Of a stretch of 47,959 nucleotides of DNA, positions 17,601 through 27,117 are shown in pieces; positions within the stretch are counted from its first letter, which is position 1, and every line of letters starts with the position of its first letter. A program made the translations under genes and the position numbers. The stretch is from Alistipes sp. (GTDB taxonomy: Bacteria > Bacteroidota > Bacteroidia > Bacteroidales > Rikenellaceae). Under the pieces are notes generated by a model. The model was not told the origin of the DNA. It made no database searches and was given only the letters and a program-made list of their open reading frames with translations. The stretch covers positions 1 to 47,959 of the forward strand of contig JAGCMF010000025.1 in assembly GCA_017646625.1 (NCBI GenBank), given 5' to 3'.

Positions 17601-19052
17601 ATGGCAACAGCAAGCAACAACACAATATCACTCGGTACCGACTCGCTGGGCAGGCTCCTTGCGCGCTACTCCATACCAGCAATCATAGCCATGGCATCAT
17701 CGTCGCTATACCACATCATCGACAGCATATTCATAGGTCATGGTGTCGGTGGCGCTGCAATATCGGGCATGGCAGTGACACTTCCCATCATGAACATCGC
17801 CTCCGCCTTTGGCGCAATGGTGGGCGTGGGTGCCGCAGCACGCATATCTATACGTCTGGGTGAGGGTAACAAGCGTGCCGCAGAGGATATCTTGGCAAAT
17901 GCCGTGCTCCTGAACCTCACTCTCGGCATAGGCATAATGCTCCTCTTCCTCCTCTTCCTCGACCCCATACTTATCTTCTTCTCGGGAGGTGAGGCGAGTG
18001 CCGAGACGCTGGACTACGCGCGTCGCTTCATGCGAATAATAATGTTTGGTAACATCATCACACACCTATACCTCGGCCTCAACGAGCAGCTACGTGCCTC
18101 GGGATATCCCCGCAAGGCGATGTACATAATGTTGCTCTCGATGGCCCTATGTACGATACTAAACCCGCTATTCATCTTCGTATTCAAGTGGAGCATCGAG
18201 GGCTCGGCGCTGGCAACAATCATAGCGCAGAGCATAGCCCTCATGGTGCAGATACACCACTACACCTCGAAGGGTAGCTTCCTGCGCTTCCGCCGTCGTA
18301 GCCTGCGCTTCAAGCGCAGCATCGTCGTGGCGATCATAAGCATAGGTATGGCCCCCTTCCTCCTCAACGTATGTGCCTCGCTGGTAACACGCTTCATGAA
18401 CACCGCACTGCTCAAGTATGGCGGCACAGGCATCGACGACGTTGTCTCTGTGGCCTCCTTCGATGGTGATGTAGGCGATGTATATGTGGGTGCCTATGGC
18501 ATAATGAACCGCGTATTGCTCCTCTTCATCATGGTTGCAAACGGCTTCAACCAGGGCATGCAGCCCATCGTGGGATACAACTACGGCGCAAAGCAGTATG
18601 GCCGTGTCATCAAGGTGCTTAAGTACACCATAATATGTGCTACGTGTGTCACAACATTTGCATTCCTTGTCGGCATCCTCTTCCCACACTATGTCGCTGG
18701 TGCCTTCGTCGACACAAGCAATGGTGCGGCAGATAGCGCCATGGTGGATGTCGTGGCACAGGGCCTCGGTGTGGCAATGCTCCTCTTCCCCCTCGTAGGC
18801 TTCCAGATTGTTGCGGGTGGCTTCTTCCAGTATATAGGACGTGCTCCCCTGGCCATGTTCCTCTCAACAACACGCCAGCTGCTCTTCCTCCTGCCACTGC
18901 TCCTCACCCTCACACCACGCTATGGTGCCATGGGTGCTTGGATGTCGATGCCCATAGCCGATGGTGCCTCGGTGCTTGTTGCCGCAAGCCTGCTCATCTT
19001 CCAGATACGCAAGCTACGACGCATGGAGCACGACATGCACTTCGCACGTTAG
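17601..19052 (+). CDS. MATE family efflux transporter
   Basis: Predicted inner-membrane multidrug/organic-cation antiporter of 483 residues with about 12 transmembrane helices in two repeats. The N-terminal half shows LARYSIPAIIAMASSSLY followed by IDSIFIGHGVG; the second half has NQGMQPIVGYNYGAKQYGR, a hallmark of the family. A GTG three bases upstream is in frame, but ATG at 17601 is preferred. It lies 23 bp after the phosphopantetheinyl transferase and is the last gene before the hairpin at 19083-19110, so it probably ends the long murG-led transcript. Substrate is not predictable. Confidence 0.92.
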   Translation: MATASNNTISLGTDSLGRLLARYSIPAIIAMASSSLYHIIDSIFIGHGVGGAAISGMAVTLPIMNIASAFGAMVGVGAAARISIRLGEGNKRAAEDILANAVLLNLTLGIGIMLLFLLFLDPILIFFSGGEASAETLDYARRFMRIIMFGNIITHLYLGLNEQLRASGYPRKAMYIMLLSMALCTILNPLFIFVFKWSIEGSALATIIAQSIALMVQIHHYTSKGSFLRFRRRSLRFKRSIVVAIISIGMAPFLLNVCASLVTRFMNTALLKYGGTGIDDVVSVASFDGDVGDVYVGAYGIMNRVLLLFIMVANGFNQGMQPIVGYNYGAKQYGRVIKVLKYTIICATCVTTFAFLVGILFPHYVAGAFVDTSNGAADSAMVDVVAQGLGVAMLLFPLVGFQIVAGGFFQYIGRAPLAMFLSTTRQLLFLLPLLLTLTPRYGAMGAWMSMPIADGASVLVAASLLIFQIRKLRRMEHDMHFAR

Positions 19053-19074
19053 CACACAACATAACAGATAGATA

Positions 19075-19110
19075 AAAAAGTTAAGGGGATGACTCGTTAG
19101 TCATCCCCTT
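19075..19110. terminator. Hairpin terminator between convergent genes
   Basis: Perfect 12-bp stem AAGGGGATGACT/AGTCATCCCCTT with loop CGTT (19083-19110). On the minus strand it is followed closely by six T (19080-19075), so it best serves the C1 peptidase gene at 19157. It lies 30 bp after the MATE stop and may also end the plus-strand transcript. Confidence 0.85.
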
Positions 19111-19156
19111 ATCTCTATTCAGTGCCTCGCTATTACAGGCTACATGAGCCTCGTAA

Positions 19157-20332
19157 TTATAGACCGAGCTTCTTACGAATATCCTTTGGTATAGAGTTCA
19201 CATTCACAAGGAATGACATAGTCTTATACTCCAAGAAGGCGCGTGAGAAGTAGAAGTAGCCATCGTATGGAGGACGTACATCCCATGAGTTCTTAACGCG
19301 GTAGAAGCGAGCACCTGTCTGGTCAACAGCGTAACCTACAATCTGCATACCGTGGTCGTCAGTAGTCTCGTAGTTGTCGTATGCCTCCTGGCGCATCTCC
19401 TGAGTGATAACTCTCTCCTGTACAGGCTCATCGAAGCTATAGAGAGCACGCATACGTTCCTCACGGCTCAATGCGCCCCACTTCTCGGCCTCTGTACCCT
19501 CCATGCTCTCAAGCTCTGTCTCGGGGATGATACCGATAGCAAGCTGACGGTTGAAGCCCTGCTCGCTGACATCAGCAGCCCACTCTACAGTGTAACCATT
19601 ATCCAACGCATAGTCCAAAGTGCGCATCAGCTCATCCAATGGGAGGTTATACTGCTGGTGGCAACGCCAGTTGTCGGGTACCTCGAGAGTGAATCTCTCG
19701 TAGAAAGGATGGTGTGTGTACGATGTCAAGTCAACATACTCATCGAGGTTGAGAGGCAATGACTCGGCGAATGACTTTGGAGTATACTCCTTGCCATTGT
19801 AAACAAATGTCTCGGGCATCTCGCCGAAGTATGCATCGAGGATGCCATTCAAGCCATCCTGCCATGCTGTAGTGAGCTTTCTCTGGCTTACAACAGCCTC
19901 AACATAGGCCTTCAGAACAGCGTCAATCTCGTCGAAGTGAGGCTTCGCTGTGCCATAGTTCAAGCCTGGGTATACCTCTGTAGGAACAATACCGTAGTCA
20001 CGGATGGCTGTGAGAACATCACCTGCATTTCCGCCAACAGCAAAGTTAAGGTGACCGTGGAGACGTACATACTTAACAGCCTTCTCAAAGTAGATGTTAC
20101 GAACAACCCACATTACAGAGAGATCCAACTCCTCACCACCATTTCGCATAATCTCACTCTCGATGAAACCGAGACATGAGAATGCCCAACAAGTACCACT
20201 GCGCGACTGATCCTTAACAGATGTCGCTGGGTTAACCACCTGGTCAGTGAACTGATAACCCTTTGGCGCATCCTGCGCCATAGCACCTACACCAATCATA
20301 AGAGCAAGTGCCAAAACAATCATCTTCTTCAT
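19157..20332 (-). CDS. Exported C1-family (bleomycin hydrolase/PepC-like) cysteine peptidase
   Basis: Papain-like peptidase of 391 residues. A signal peptide (cleavage near GAMA/QDAP, residue 19-20) sends it out of the cytoplasm, unlike classical cytoplasmic PepC. The active site reads SGTCWAFS with Cys48, DDHGMQIVGYA with His327, and VKNSWDV with Asn348. The segment between them matches the bleomycin hydrolase/aminopeptidase C layout at a slightly reduced length. No adjacent inhibitor or partner gene is seen. It is convergent to the MATE gene and shares the 19083 hairpin; 98 bp separate it from topA, in which no clear TAnnTTTG box was found. Export implies a role in peptide use from the gut or periplasm. 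Confidence 0.9.
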   Translation of the reverse strand: MKKMIVLALALMIGVGAMAQDAPKGYQFTDQVVNPATSVKDQSRSGTCWAFSCLGFIESEIMRNGGEELDLSVMWVVRNIYFEKAVKYVRLHGHLNFAVGGNAGDVLTAIRDYGIVPTEVYPGLNYGTAKPHFDEIDAVLKAYVEAVVSQRKLTTAWQDGLNGILDAYFGEMPETFVYNGKEYTPKSFAESLPLNLDEYVDLTSYTHHPFYERFTLEVPDNWRCHQQYNLPLDELMRTLDYALDNGYTVEWAADVSEQGFNRQLAIGIIPETELESMEGTEAEKWGALSREERMRALYSFDEPVQERVITQEMRQEAYDNYETTDDHGMQIVGYAVDQTGARFYRVKNSWDVRPPYDGYFYFSRAFLEYKTMSFLVNVNSIPKDIRKKLGL

Positions 20333-20430
20333 AGTTACATATTTAATAGTTTCAGGTTTTATATATCCTCTTCATCACACAACGCAGCCTCGGCATGATA
20401 CACGCCGCCAGCACTCACCGTCATAGCCCA

Positions 20431-22731
20431 CTACTTCTTGCTGCGGGCAACAATGCGCTGGCAGTCGGTGTAGTTCAACGACTCCACCTTGGTACCCTTG
20501 GGCAGACGGTAGTTCTTGCCGTTGTAGGCGATATATGGGCCATAGAGGCCACTCTTGACAACCATGCCCGCATCTTCGGCAAAGGTACGCAGGGGCTCCG
20601 ACGCGGCACGCTGCTTCTCCTGGTTCTCCCTCAACAGCTGCTCGGCACGTTCGCGCGTGATGGTATATGGGTCATCACCCTTGGCAAGCGACGCGAAGGT
20701 CTTGCCATGACGCACATAGGGGCCGAACTTGCCGACACCGACCATCAGAGGCTCGCCGTCCAACTCGCCGAGGTTGCGGGGCAGAGCAAAGAGCTCCAAC
20801 GCCTCCTCGAGGGTTATAGACTCAATGAGCTGACCCTTCTTAAGCGATGCGAACTGCGCCTTCTGGCCATCGGGAGACTCGAGCTCTACCATAGGGCCAT
20901 AGCGGCCGATACGCGCCTTCACATTACAGCCACTCTTGGGGTCTACGCCGAGCATACGCACAGACTGAACACTACGGTCACTCTGCGTGCCTATGGCGTT
21001 ATCCACCAACTTATGGAAGGGGTTGTAGAAGTCACTTATCATATCTGTCCAGGCAATATCGCCCTCGGCAACACGGTCAAACTCCTTCTCCACATTTGCG
21101 GTGAAGTGGTAGTCCATGATAGAGGCGAACTGCGACTCAAGATAGTCGTTGACAACCATACCTATATCTGTTGGGGCAAGCCTATTCTTCTCCTTGCCAT
21201 AGCTCTCCGTAACCATCTTCTCGCTGATGGCATCGCCCACAAGCGTCAACTGCAACGTCTGGCGACGCTGACCCTCACGATTCTGCTTGACGACATATCC
21301 GCGGTTGATGATGGTGGTGATGGTGGGAGCATATGTTGAAGGACGGCCTATGCCGAGCTCCTCGAGGCGCTTGACGAGTGCCGCCTCGTTATAGCGTGCG
21401 GGTGCCACACTGTAGCGTTCTGACGCAGTGATGCTCTTGGGCAACACCCTGCTGCCAACCTCCATCTTTGGCAAGATGCCACCCTCGCCCTCCTGCTGCA
21501 CATCCTCATCCACAGCCTCCGAGTAGAGACGCATGAAGCCATCGAAGCGCACAACCTCACCCTGCGCAACAAACTGCTCGCTACGTCCACCAAGGTCGAT
21601 GACAATCTGTGTCCTGTCGAGCTCCGCAGGCACCATCTGCGAGGCTACAGTACGCTTCCATATAAGGTCATAGAGACGCTTCTCGGCTGCCGTACCCTCA
21701 ATCTCGCTACGTTCGATATACGACGGACGGATAGCCTCGTGTGCCTCCTGTGCACCCTTCGCCTTGGTCTTGAAGTTATGCGGGTATGAGTACTTCGCAC
21801 CAAAGAGGCGAGTAATCTCGTTCTTACACTGCGTGATGGCCATCTGTGAGAGGTTCACAGAGTCGGTACGCATATAGGTGATCAGACCCTGCTCGTAGAG
21901 CTTCTGCGCAACAGACATCGTCTGCGACACACTCATGCCCAGCTTCTTGCCAGCCTCCTGCTGCAACGTAGAGGTGGTGAAGGGGGGTGCTGCGAAGCGC
22001 TGCGCAGGCTTCTCCTCCGCCTTCGAGATGGTGAAGGTCTCACCAACACAGCTACGCAAGAAGGCCTCGGCCTCTTGACGTGTAGCAAAGGCCTGCGACA
22101 GGGTGGCCTTGAATAGCGCTGTGCCATCCTCGGGGGTGTGGAACTGACCAACAACACGGTACTGCGCGGTAGACTTGAAGCCTATGATGTCTCTCTCGCG
22201 TTCCACGATAAGACGCACGGCGACACTCTGCACACGGCCTGCCGAGAGTGCTGGGCGCACCTTCTTCCATAGCACGGGTGAGAGCTCGAAGCCCACCAAC
22301 CTGTCCAAAACACGGCGTGCCTGCTGTGCATTGACAAGGTTGAGGTCTATGGTACGAGGGTTCTCTATAGCATCGAGGATTGCACGCTGCGTAATCTCGT
22401 GAAAGACGATACGCTTGGTGCGGTCAATAGGTAGGTCGAGGACCTTCGCGAGGTGCCATGCTATGGCCTCACCCTCGCGGTCTTCATCGGAGGCGAGCCA
22501 CACGGTCTTGGCCTCGCGCGACAACCTCGTAAGCTCATCGACAACCTTACGCTTATCTGTGGGAATCTCGTAGAGAGGCTCGAACGACTTATCGAGGTCG
22601 ACACCGAGACCCCTCTTTGCAAGGTCACGGATATGTCCGAAACTCGACTTAACCATAAAGTTCTTGCCGAGGAACTTCTCTATAGTCTTGGCCTTGGCGG
22701 GAGACTCAACAATAACTAAATTCTCTTGCAT
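20431..22731 (-). CDS. topA: DNA topoisomerase I
   Basis: Type IA topoisomerase relaxing negative supercoils. The 766-residue protein starts with the Toprim motif LVIVESPAKAKTIEKFLG (Glu9) and SDEDREGEA (Asp82, Asp84, Glu86). The catalytic tyrosine is Tyr286 in GLITYMRTDS. After the core there are C-terminal topoisomerase repeats (about 590-765: GRYGPMVEL, GKFGPYVRHG, GLYGPYIAYNG) instead of Cys4 zinc ribbons. A longer open frame reaches 22794, but ATG at 22731 places the Toprim motif right at the N terminus, as is normal. A hairpin-capable stretch lies in the 75 bp before it, without a T run. Confidence 0.96.
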   Translation of the reverse strand: MQENLVIVESPAKAKTIEKFLGKNFMVKSSFGHIRDLAKRGLGVDLDKSFEPLYEIPTDKRKVVDELTRLSREAKTVWLASDEDREGEAIAWHLAKVLDLPIDRTKRIVFHEITQRAILDAIENPRTIDLNLVNAQQARRVLDRLVGFELSPVLWKKVRPALSAGRVQSVAVRLIVERERDIIGFKSTAQYRVVGQFHTPEDGTALFKATLSQAFATRQEAEAFLRSCVGETFTISKAEEKPAQRFAAPPFTTSTLQQEAGKKLGMSVSQTMSVAQKLYEQGLITYMRTDSVNLSQMAITQCKNEITRLFGAKYSYPHNFKTKAKGAQEAHEAIRPSYIERSEIEGTAAEKRLYDLIWKRTVASQMVPAELDRTQIVIDLGGRSEQFVAQGEVVRFDGFMRLYSEAVDEDVQQEGEGGILPKMEVGSRVLPKSITASERYSVAPARYNEAALVKRLEELGIGRPSTYAPTITTIINRGYVVKQNREGQRRQTLQLTLVGDAISEKMVTESYGKEKNRLAPTDIGMVVNDYLESQFASIMDYHFTANVEKEFDRVAEGDIAWTDMISDFYNPFHKLVDNAIGTQSDRSVQSVRMLGVDPKSGCNVKARIGRYGPMVELESPDGQKAQFASLKKGQLIESITLEEALELFALPRNLGELDGEPLMVGVGKFGPYVRHGKTFASLAKGDDPYTITRERAEQLLRENQEKQRAASEPLRTFAEDAGMVVKSGLYGPYIAYNGKNYRLPKGTKVESLNYTDCQRIVARSKK

Positions 22732-22806
22732 CTCAAAACTATTTCTTTTTACACACGTGAGGGCACAGCACAACAGTGCCCCACAAAATAGCACTCCCTG
22801 TCGGAA

Positions 22807-24459
22807 CTAATATACCAACGTGTAGGTAAGATCCAACTTGATGGGCGCAACACACCTCTTGCCCTCAACCTCTGCCTCGCTGCCATTGATGGCCTGACGC
22901 TGGAAGGTGAAGAGTGAGTATGCCTCGGGAGCAACATAGAAGCGGCGGAGACCGACATACGATGCTCCCTCACTGTAGTCCTCCCTGAAGCGTTCAAAGA
23001 GAACATTGCCATTCTCATCGACATTATCTGCCGCAACAAACATCAGCGACTGTATATATGTCGATATATCCATAGTATAGCATGCCAACGAACGATTTAG
23101 CGAACCTCCATACGCCAGCGTATAGCTGTTCTCGGCACTATAGGCGTAGTCGGAAATGGCGATTAGCTGATCGTAGTTGGTATATAGACCCATACGCGAC
23201 ATCGAGGCGTTCAACAGCGGTGTAACCACCGATGGCTCAAGTAGACGGTAGTCGTAGTCGGAGCCCTCGAGGTATATGGCAAGCTGTGCCTGGTTGACAG
23301 AGACTACAGCATCATCAGCCTCAAGAACAATGTCGGCAAGCGACTGTATGAACTCATCGGTGAACATAACCTCTGTGACGACACCTCCCATACCATCAAC
23401 ATAGCATGTTACCATCTCGTCACTATATGTCTCACCCTCCGAGACAAGACCCTCGAGTGTCGAGCCCGTGAAGTCGTGACGCACGCTATTTACCGACACG
23501 TTACCAGCATCGATATTATAGGTGTCGGCATCGAGGTAGAAGTTATACACCATGTATGTCGTATCCTTGATGATTGTAGGGTCCTCTTCATATCTATCGC
23601 GTGCATAGAGCATCAAGGCGGTATTCTCGAGGTAGGTAGCAAACATAGCACCCTCCTCATCACCCTCACGCGCACCCTTCACAGGGGCGATGTATACGCC
23701 ACGAACAACATCGAGGAATGCCCTCTCGTTGCCCTCGACATAGAGGCTGTCGCTATCGTAGGCGTAGCCACCCGTAGCATCGAGGTCGGTGGTGAACATA
23801 AGACGTGATATATACTCGCGCGTTGCTGGAGTCTCCTCAAGCAACACCTCGTAGTTCTTCGGCGACATGACGTCACCAACATATATACCCTTCTCCTGAT
23901 TTGGGAAGTCGAACTCGAAGATTGGCTCACTCGAGATGTAGGGCGTAGGGTCGAAGTTTATGTACAACGACGTGTCGGGACTCAACTTAAGATAGTCGTT
24001 CGAGGTAATCTCGTAGACAGCAAAGCGATGCTTACGCGTAGTATCGCCATGATAGTCAGTTATATACAGCGACAACCGCATAGAGTCGAAGATGGGACGG
24101 TAGCCCCAGCCACGATCATTGTGCAGCGACAGGCTGAAGATCATCTGCGACATGAAGCCTGCGGTGCGCTCGCCATAGGTGTCGCTATACTCGCAACCGA
24201 AATAGCCCTGGTATATGTTAGACGAGGCTATAGAGTCGGTGCGGTATAGGCGTGTTGTGGTGAGCCTGCAGGGAACGCTATGCTCACCCTCGGTCATCAC
24301 ACCACGGCTATATACGCGGCGCTTAAGCTCCATATGTTGGTTTGCGGGCACGAACTCCGAGCCCATGGTATAGTCTATCTCCGTTGTGCAGCCCACAGCA
24401 GCAAGCACGAGGACCACACATAGTGCGATGCGGACTATAGCCTCCTTACAATTGGTCAT
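22807..24459 (-). CDS. DUF4270 family lipoprotein
   Basis: Predicted outer-membrane or periplasmic lipoprotein of 550 residues; molecular function unknown. The lipobox LAAVGC places the acylated Cys at 24. The mature protein is Tyr/Asp/Ser-rich, predicted beta, and ends in TLVY. I assign DUF4270 from its size, composition and position beside the short starch synthase, a pairing recurrent in Bacteroidetes. An open frame extends to 24564, but those residues do not resemble a signal; ATG at 24459 gives a clean lipoprotein signal and overlaps the end of the upstream synthase gene by 14 bp in another frame, indicating translational coupling. Confidence 0.8.
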   Translation of the reverse strand: MTNCKEAIVRIALCVVLVLAAVGCTTEIDYTMGSEFVPANQHMELKRRVYSRGVMTEGEHSVPCRLTTTRLYRTDSIASSNIYQGYFGCEYSDTYGERTAGFMSQMIFSLSLHNDRGWGYRPIFDSMRLSLYITDYHGDTTRKHRFAVYEITSNDYLKLSPDTSLYINFDPTPYISSEPIFEFDFPNQEKGIYVGDVMSPKNYEVLLEETPATREYISRLMFTTDLDATGGYAYDSDSLYVEGNERAFLDVVRGVYIAPVKGAREGDEEGAMFATYLENTALMLYARDRYEEDPTIIKDTTYMVYNFYLDADTYNIDAGNVSVNSVRHDFTGSTLEGLVSEGETYSDEMVTCYVDGMGGVVTEVMFTDEFIQSLADIVLEADDAVVSVNQAQLAIYLEGSDYDYRLLEPSVVTPLLNASMSRMGLYTNYDQLIAISDYAYSAENSYTLAYGGSLNRSLACYTMDISTYIQSLMFVAADNVDENGNVLFERFREDYSEGASYVGLRRFYVAPEAYSLFTFQRQAINGSEAEVEGKRCVAPIKLDLTYTLVY

Positions 24460-25252
24460 AGAACTTCTTATAATTGTCGAATACCTCCTTTGGCTCACCC
24501 TCCATATGGTCGAGCACGTGCTTACCCTTGCTACGTGCATACTCCACAATCTCGGCATCAGCATTTGCGGATGTCACGATGAGGCCATCGGCATAGTCTA
24601 TAACGTAACGATAGAGGTTTTGGTATGATGGCTCGTCTAAAAGTGACAAGTCACCAGCCTCTATGCCCTCACCCTCGAGCTTCTGGCGTAGGTCGGCAGC
24701 GAGGCAGCCCTCGAACTTATCGTCACCCAACGACAACACAATCTTCACATCACGGAAGAGAGGATCGTCGCTAAAGAGGCTCTTAAGGTATAGAGGCACT
24801 ATTGCCGAGAACCAGCCGTGACAGTGCACGATGGTTGGCGACCAGCGCAGCTTCTTTACAGTCTCGAGCATACCACGAGCAAAGAATATTGCTCTGTCGT
24901 CGTTATCCTCAAAGAGGCGACCCTCCTCGTCGCGGAGCACAGCGCGGCGTGAGAAGTAGTCGTCGTTGTCGATGAAGTATATCTGTATACGTGCTGCGGG
25001 GATAGAGGCCACCTTGATGATTAGCTGGTGGTCATTATCGTTGATAATGAGGTTCATACCCGAGAGACGTATAACCTCGTGTAGCTGGTTACGACGTTCG
25101 TTGATGCAGCCGAAGCGAGGCATGAACGTGCGCACCTCGGCACCACGTTCCTGCATCTGGCGTGCCATCTCGAGGCTCAAGTTAGCGAGCTCGGTCTCGG
25201 GGAGATAGGGTGATATCTCCTGACAGACGTAGAGTATCTTGTTTGTTGCCAT
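24446..25252 (-). CDS. Short glycogen/starch synthase-like protein (GT5 N-terminal domain only)
   Basis: Resembles the N-terminal domain of ADP-glucose glycogen synthase but is 268 residues instead of about 480, with no C-terminal GT-B domain. The start KILYVCQEISPYLPETELA aligns with the synthase N terminus, yet the KTGGL ADP-glucose motif is replaced by PETEL. A middle block PTIVHCHGWFSAIVPLYLKS keeps the synthase HxHxW pattern. With half the fold and this motif missing, normal synthase activity is doubtful. The same short form is common in Bacteroidetes beside DUF4270, so it is a conserved protein and not a fresh truncation. It lies 39 bp after queA. Confidence 0.82.
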   Translation of the reverse strand: MATNKILYVCQEISPYLPETELANLSLEMARQMQERGAEVRTFMPRFGCINERRNQLHEVIRLSGMNLIINDNDHQLIIKVASIPAARIQIYFIDNDDYFSRRAVLRDEEGRLFEDNDDRAIFFARGMLETVKKLRWSPTIVHCHGWFSAIVPLYLKSLFSDDPLFRDVKIVLSLGDDKFEGCLAADLRQKLEGEGIEAGDLSLLDEPSYQNLYRYVIDYADGLIVTSANADAEIVEYARSKGKHVLDHMEGEPKEVFDNYKKFYDQL

Positions 25253-25291
25253 AATTACTCTGCTTTAAGTGGCAAATATAGTAATTTTTTT

Positions 25292-26341
25292 CTACAATAT
25301 CAACATTGCATCGCCATACGTGCCGAAGCGATAGCCCTCCTTGGCCGCTACATTATAGGCCTCCATGACCATATCGTAGCCACCAAATGCCGCAACCATC
25401 ATCAGCTGCGTAGAGTAGGGCAGGTGGAAGTTCGAGACGAAGGCATCAGCGGCAGTAAACTGATAGGGGTGGAAGATGAACTTATTTGTCCAGCCATCCA
25501 TAGGCTTAATCATGCCTCCCACAGAGACTGCTGTCTCCATGGCACGCATAACGGTAGTACCGATGGCAACAACCTTACGGCCGTCACGCTTCGCACCATT
25601 GACAAGCTCCACGGTCTCGGGGCTGACGATGAACTGCTCCGAGTCCATCTTATGCTTCGACAAATCCTCAACATCCACGGTGCGGAAGTTGCCGAGACCC
25701 ACGTGTAGCGTGATGAAGGCACGGTCTATGCCCTTAATCTCCATACGCTTCATGAGGTGCTTCGAGAAGTGAAGACCTGCTGTTGGGGCTGCCACAGCAC
25801 CCTCCTTATCGGCATATATCGTCTGATACCACTCTGCATCCTCGGGCTCTACCTTCTCGCGCACCCAGCGTGGTAGGGGTGTCTCACCGAGGTTGTAGAG
25901 GGCCTCCTTAAACTCCTCGTACGAGCCGTCGTAGAGGAAGCGGAGGGTACGACCACGTGAGGTGGTGTTGTCGATAACCTCGGCACCCATAAGCTCGTCG
26001 TTGCCGAAGTAGAGCTTATTGCCTATACGTATCTTACGTGCTGGGTCGACAAGCACATCCCACAGGCGGAGCTCTCTGTTAAGCTCGCGGAGGAGGAATA
26101 TCTCGATGTCGGCACCTGTCTTCTCCTTACAGCCCTGGAGGCGTGCGGGGAACACCTTGGTGTCGTTGAACACGAACATATCCTTCTCGTCGAAGTACTC
26201 AATAATATCCTTGAATGTGCGGTGCTCAATCTCGCCTGTTGCGCGATGTAACACCATAAGGCGGGCATCATCACGATTTACGGTTGGATACTTTGCAATC
26301 ATATCCTCCGTAAACTCATAGCCATACTGTGATAACTTCAT
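25292..26341 (-). CDS. queA: S-adenosylmethionine:tRNA ribosyltransferase-isomerase
   Basis: Transfers and isomerises the ribosyl part of S-adenosylmethionine onto 7-aminomethyl-7-deazaguanine at the tRNA wobble position, making epoxyqueuosine. The 349-residue length is normal. Signatures are [14 protein letters not shown], the [13 protein letters not shown] block, [11 protein letters not shown] and [17 protein letters not shown]. It lies 49 bp after truB on the same strand, two tRNA-modification genes in a row, probably co-transcribed. Confidence 0.96.
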   Translation of the reverse strand: MKLSQYGYEFTEDMIAKYPTVNRDDARLMVLHRATGEIEHRTFKDIIEYFDEKDMFVFNDTKVFPARLQGCKEKTGADIEIFLLRELNRELRLWDVLVDPARKIRIGNKLYFGNDELMGAEVIDNTTSRGRTLRFLYDGSYEEFKEALYNLGETPLPRWVREKVEPEDAEWYQTIYADKEGAVAAPTAGLHFSKHLMKRMEIKGIDRAFITLHVGLGNFRTVDVEDLSKHKMDSEQFIVSPETVELVNGAKRDGRKVVAIGTTVMRAMETAVSVGGMIKPMDGWTNKFIFHPYQFTAADAFVSNFHLPYSTQLMMVAAFGGYDMVMEAYNVAAKEGYRFGTYGDAMLIL

Positions 26342-26390
26342 ATATTGTCAAAAAAAACGTGTAACAATCAAATCTTATACGCAAAACTCA

Positions 26391-27104
26391 CTATTTTGTT
26401 TCACACTCTTGCAACTTTTCCATGAAAACATCCAACGTATGGGCATTTTCCACCGTAAAGTTACCGCTACGCGTACGACGCAACGAGGTGAGATAGGCAC
26501 CACTCTGCAGCGCCTCGCCAATCTCGAAGGCCAAGGAACGGATGTATGTTCCCTTGCTGCACGACACACGTATCGTGATACGTGGCAGAGAGCACTCCAC
26601 AAGCTCCATATCGTAGATGGTGATGCGTGCACGCTTCAACTCCACCTCCTCGCCAGCACGCGCAAACTCATAGGCACGAACACCCTGAATCTTCTTTGCC
26701 GAATATAGCGGTGGCAGCTGGTCGCGTTCTCCTGTGAGGCTACGCAACGCCTCCTCAACAGCCTCACGTGTGATATGCTCCGTGGGGTATGTGGCATCCA
26801 CCTCGTGCTCCATGTCGCCACTGGGTGTCGTGGCACCGAGCATCAGCTCTGCGACATACTCTTTCTGCTCCGACTGCAGACTCTCCACCTGCTTCGTAGC
26901 CTTACCTATGCAGACAAGCAGTATGCCTGTAGCAAGAGGGTCGAGAGTGCCGGCATGGCCAATCTTAATCTTCGGATAGCCACACTTGCGCAGCTGAAAC
27001 TTTATCTTACGCACGACATCTGCCGAGGTCCACTCATAGGGCTTATCTATGACTGCGACATATCCCTCGGGGAAGTTGACATCGCGGAGTGTAAATTCTT
27101 GCAT
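26391..27104 (-). CDS. truB: tRNA pseudouridine(55) synthase
   Basis: Converts U55 of the T-loop of tRNAs to pseudouridine. The 237-residue protein has DKPYEWTSADVVRKIK at the N terminus and the catalytic Asp55 in GHAGTLDPLATGILLVC. The YSAKKIQGVRAYEFAR and CSKGTYIRSLAFEIGE blocks are also conserved. It is shorter than the roughly 300 of E. coli TruB because the C-terminal PUA-like part is missing, common in Bacteroidetes. It starts 13 bp after uppP. Confidence 0.96.
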   Translation of the reverse strand: MQEFTLRDVNFPEGYVAVIDKPYEWTSADVVRKIKFQLRKCGYPKIKIGHAGTLDPLATGILLVCIGKATKQVESLQSEQKEYVAELMLGATTPSGDMEHEVDATYPTEHITREAVEEALRSLTGERDQLPPLYSAKKIQGVRAYEFARAGEEVELKRARITIYDMELVECSLPRITIRVSCSKGTYIRSLAFEIGEALQSGAYLTSLRRTRSGNFTVENAHTLDVFMEKLQECETK

Positions 27105-27117
27105 CCTTACCTATTTA

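Noticed and set aside
20395-21339. 314-residue plus-strand open frame inside topA
   Set aside because: Antisense to the well-supported topoisomerase frame; no recognisable domain.
22732-22806. GGGCAC/GTGCCC hairpin between DUF4270 and topA as a terminator
   Set aside because: Short stem, long loop and no T run on either strand; not listed as a terminator.
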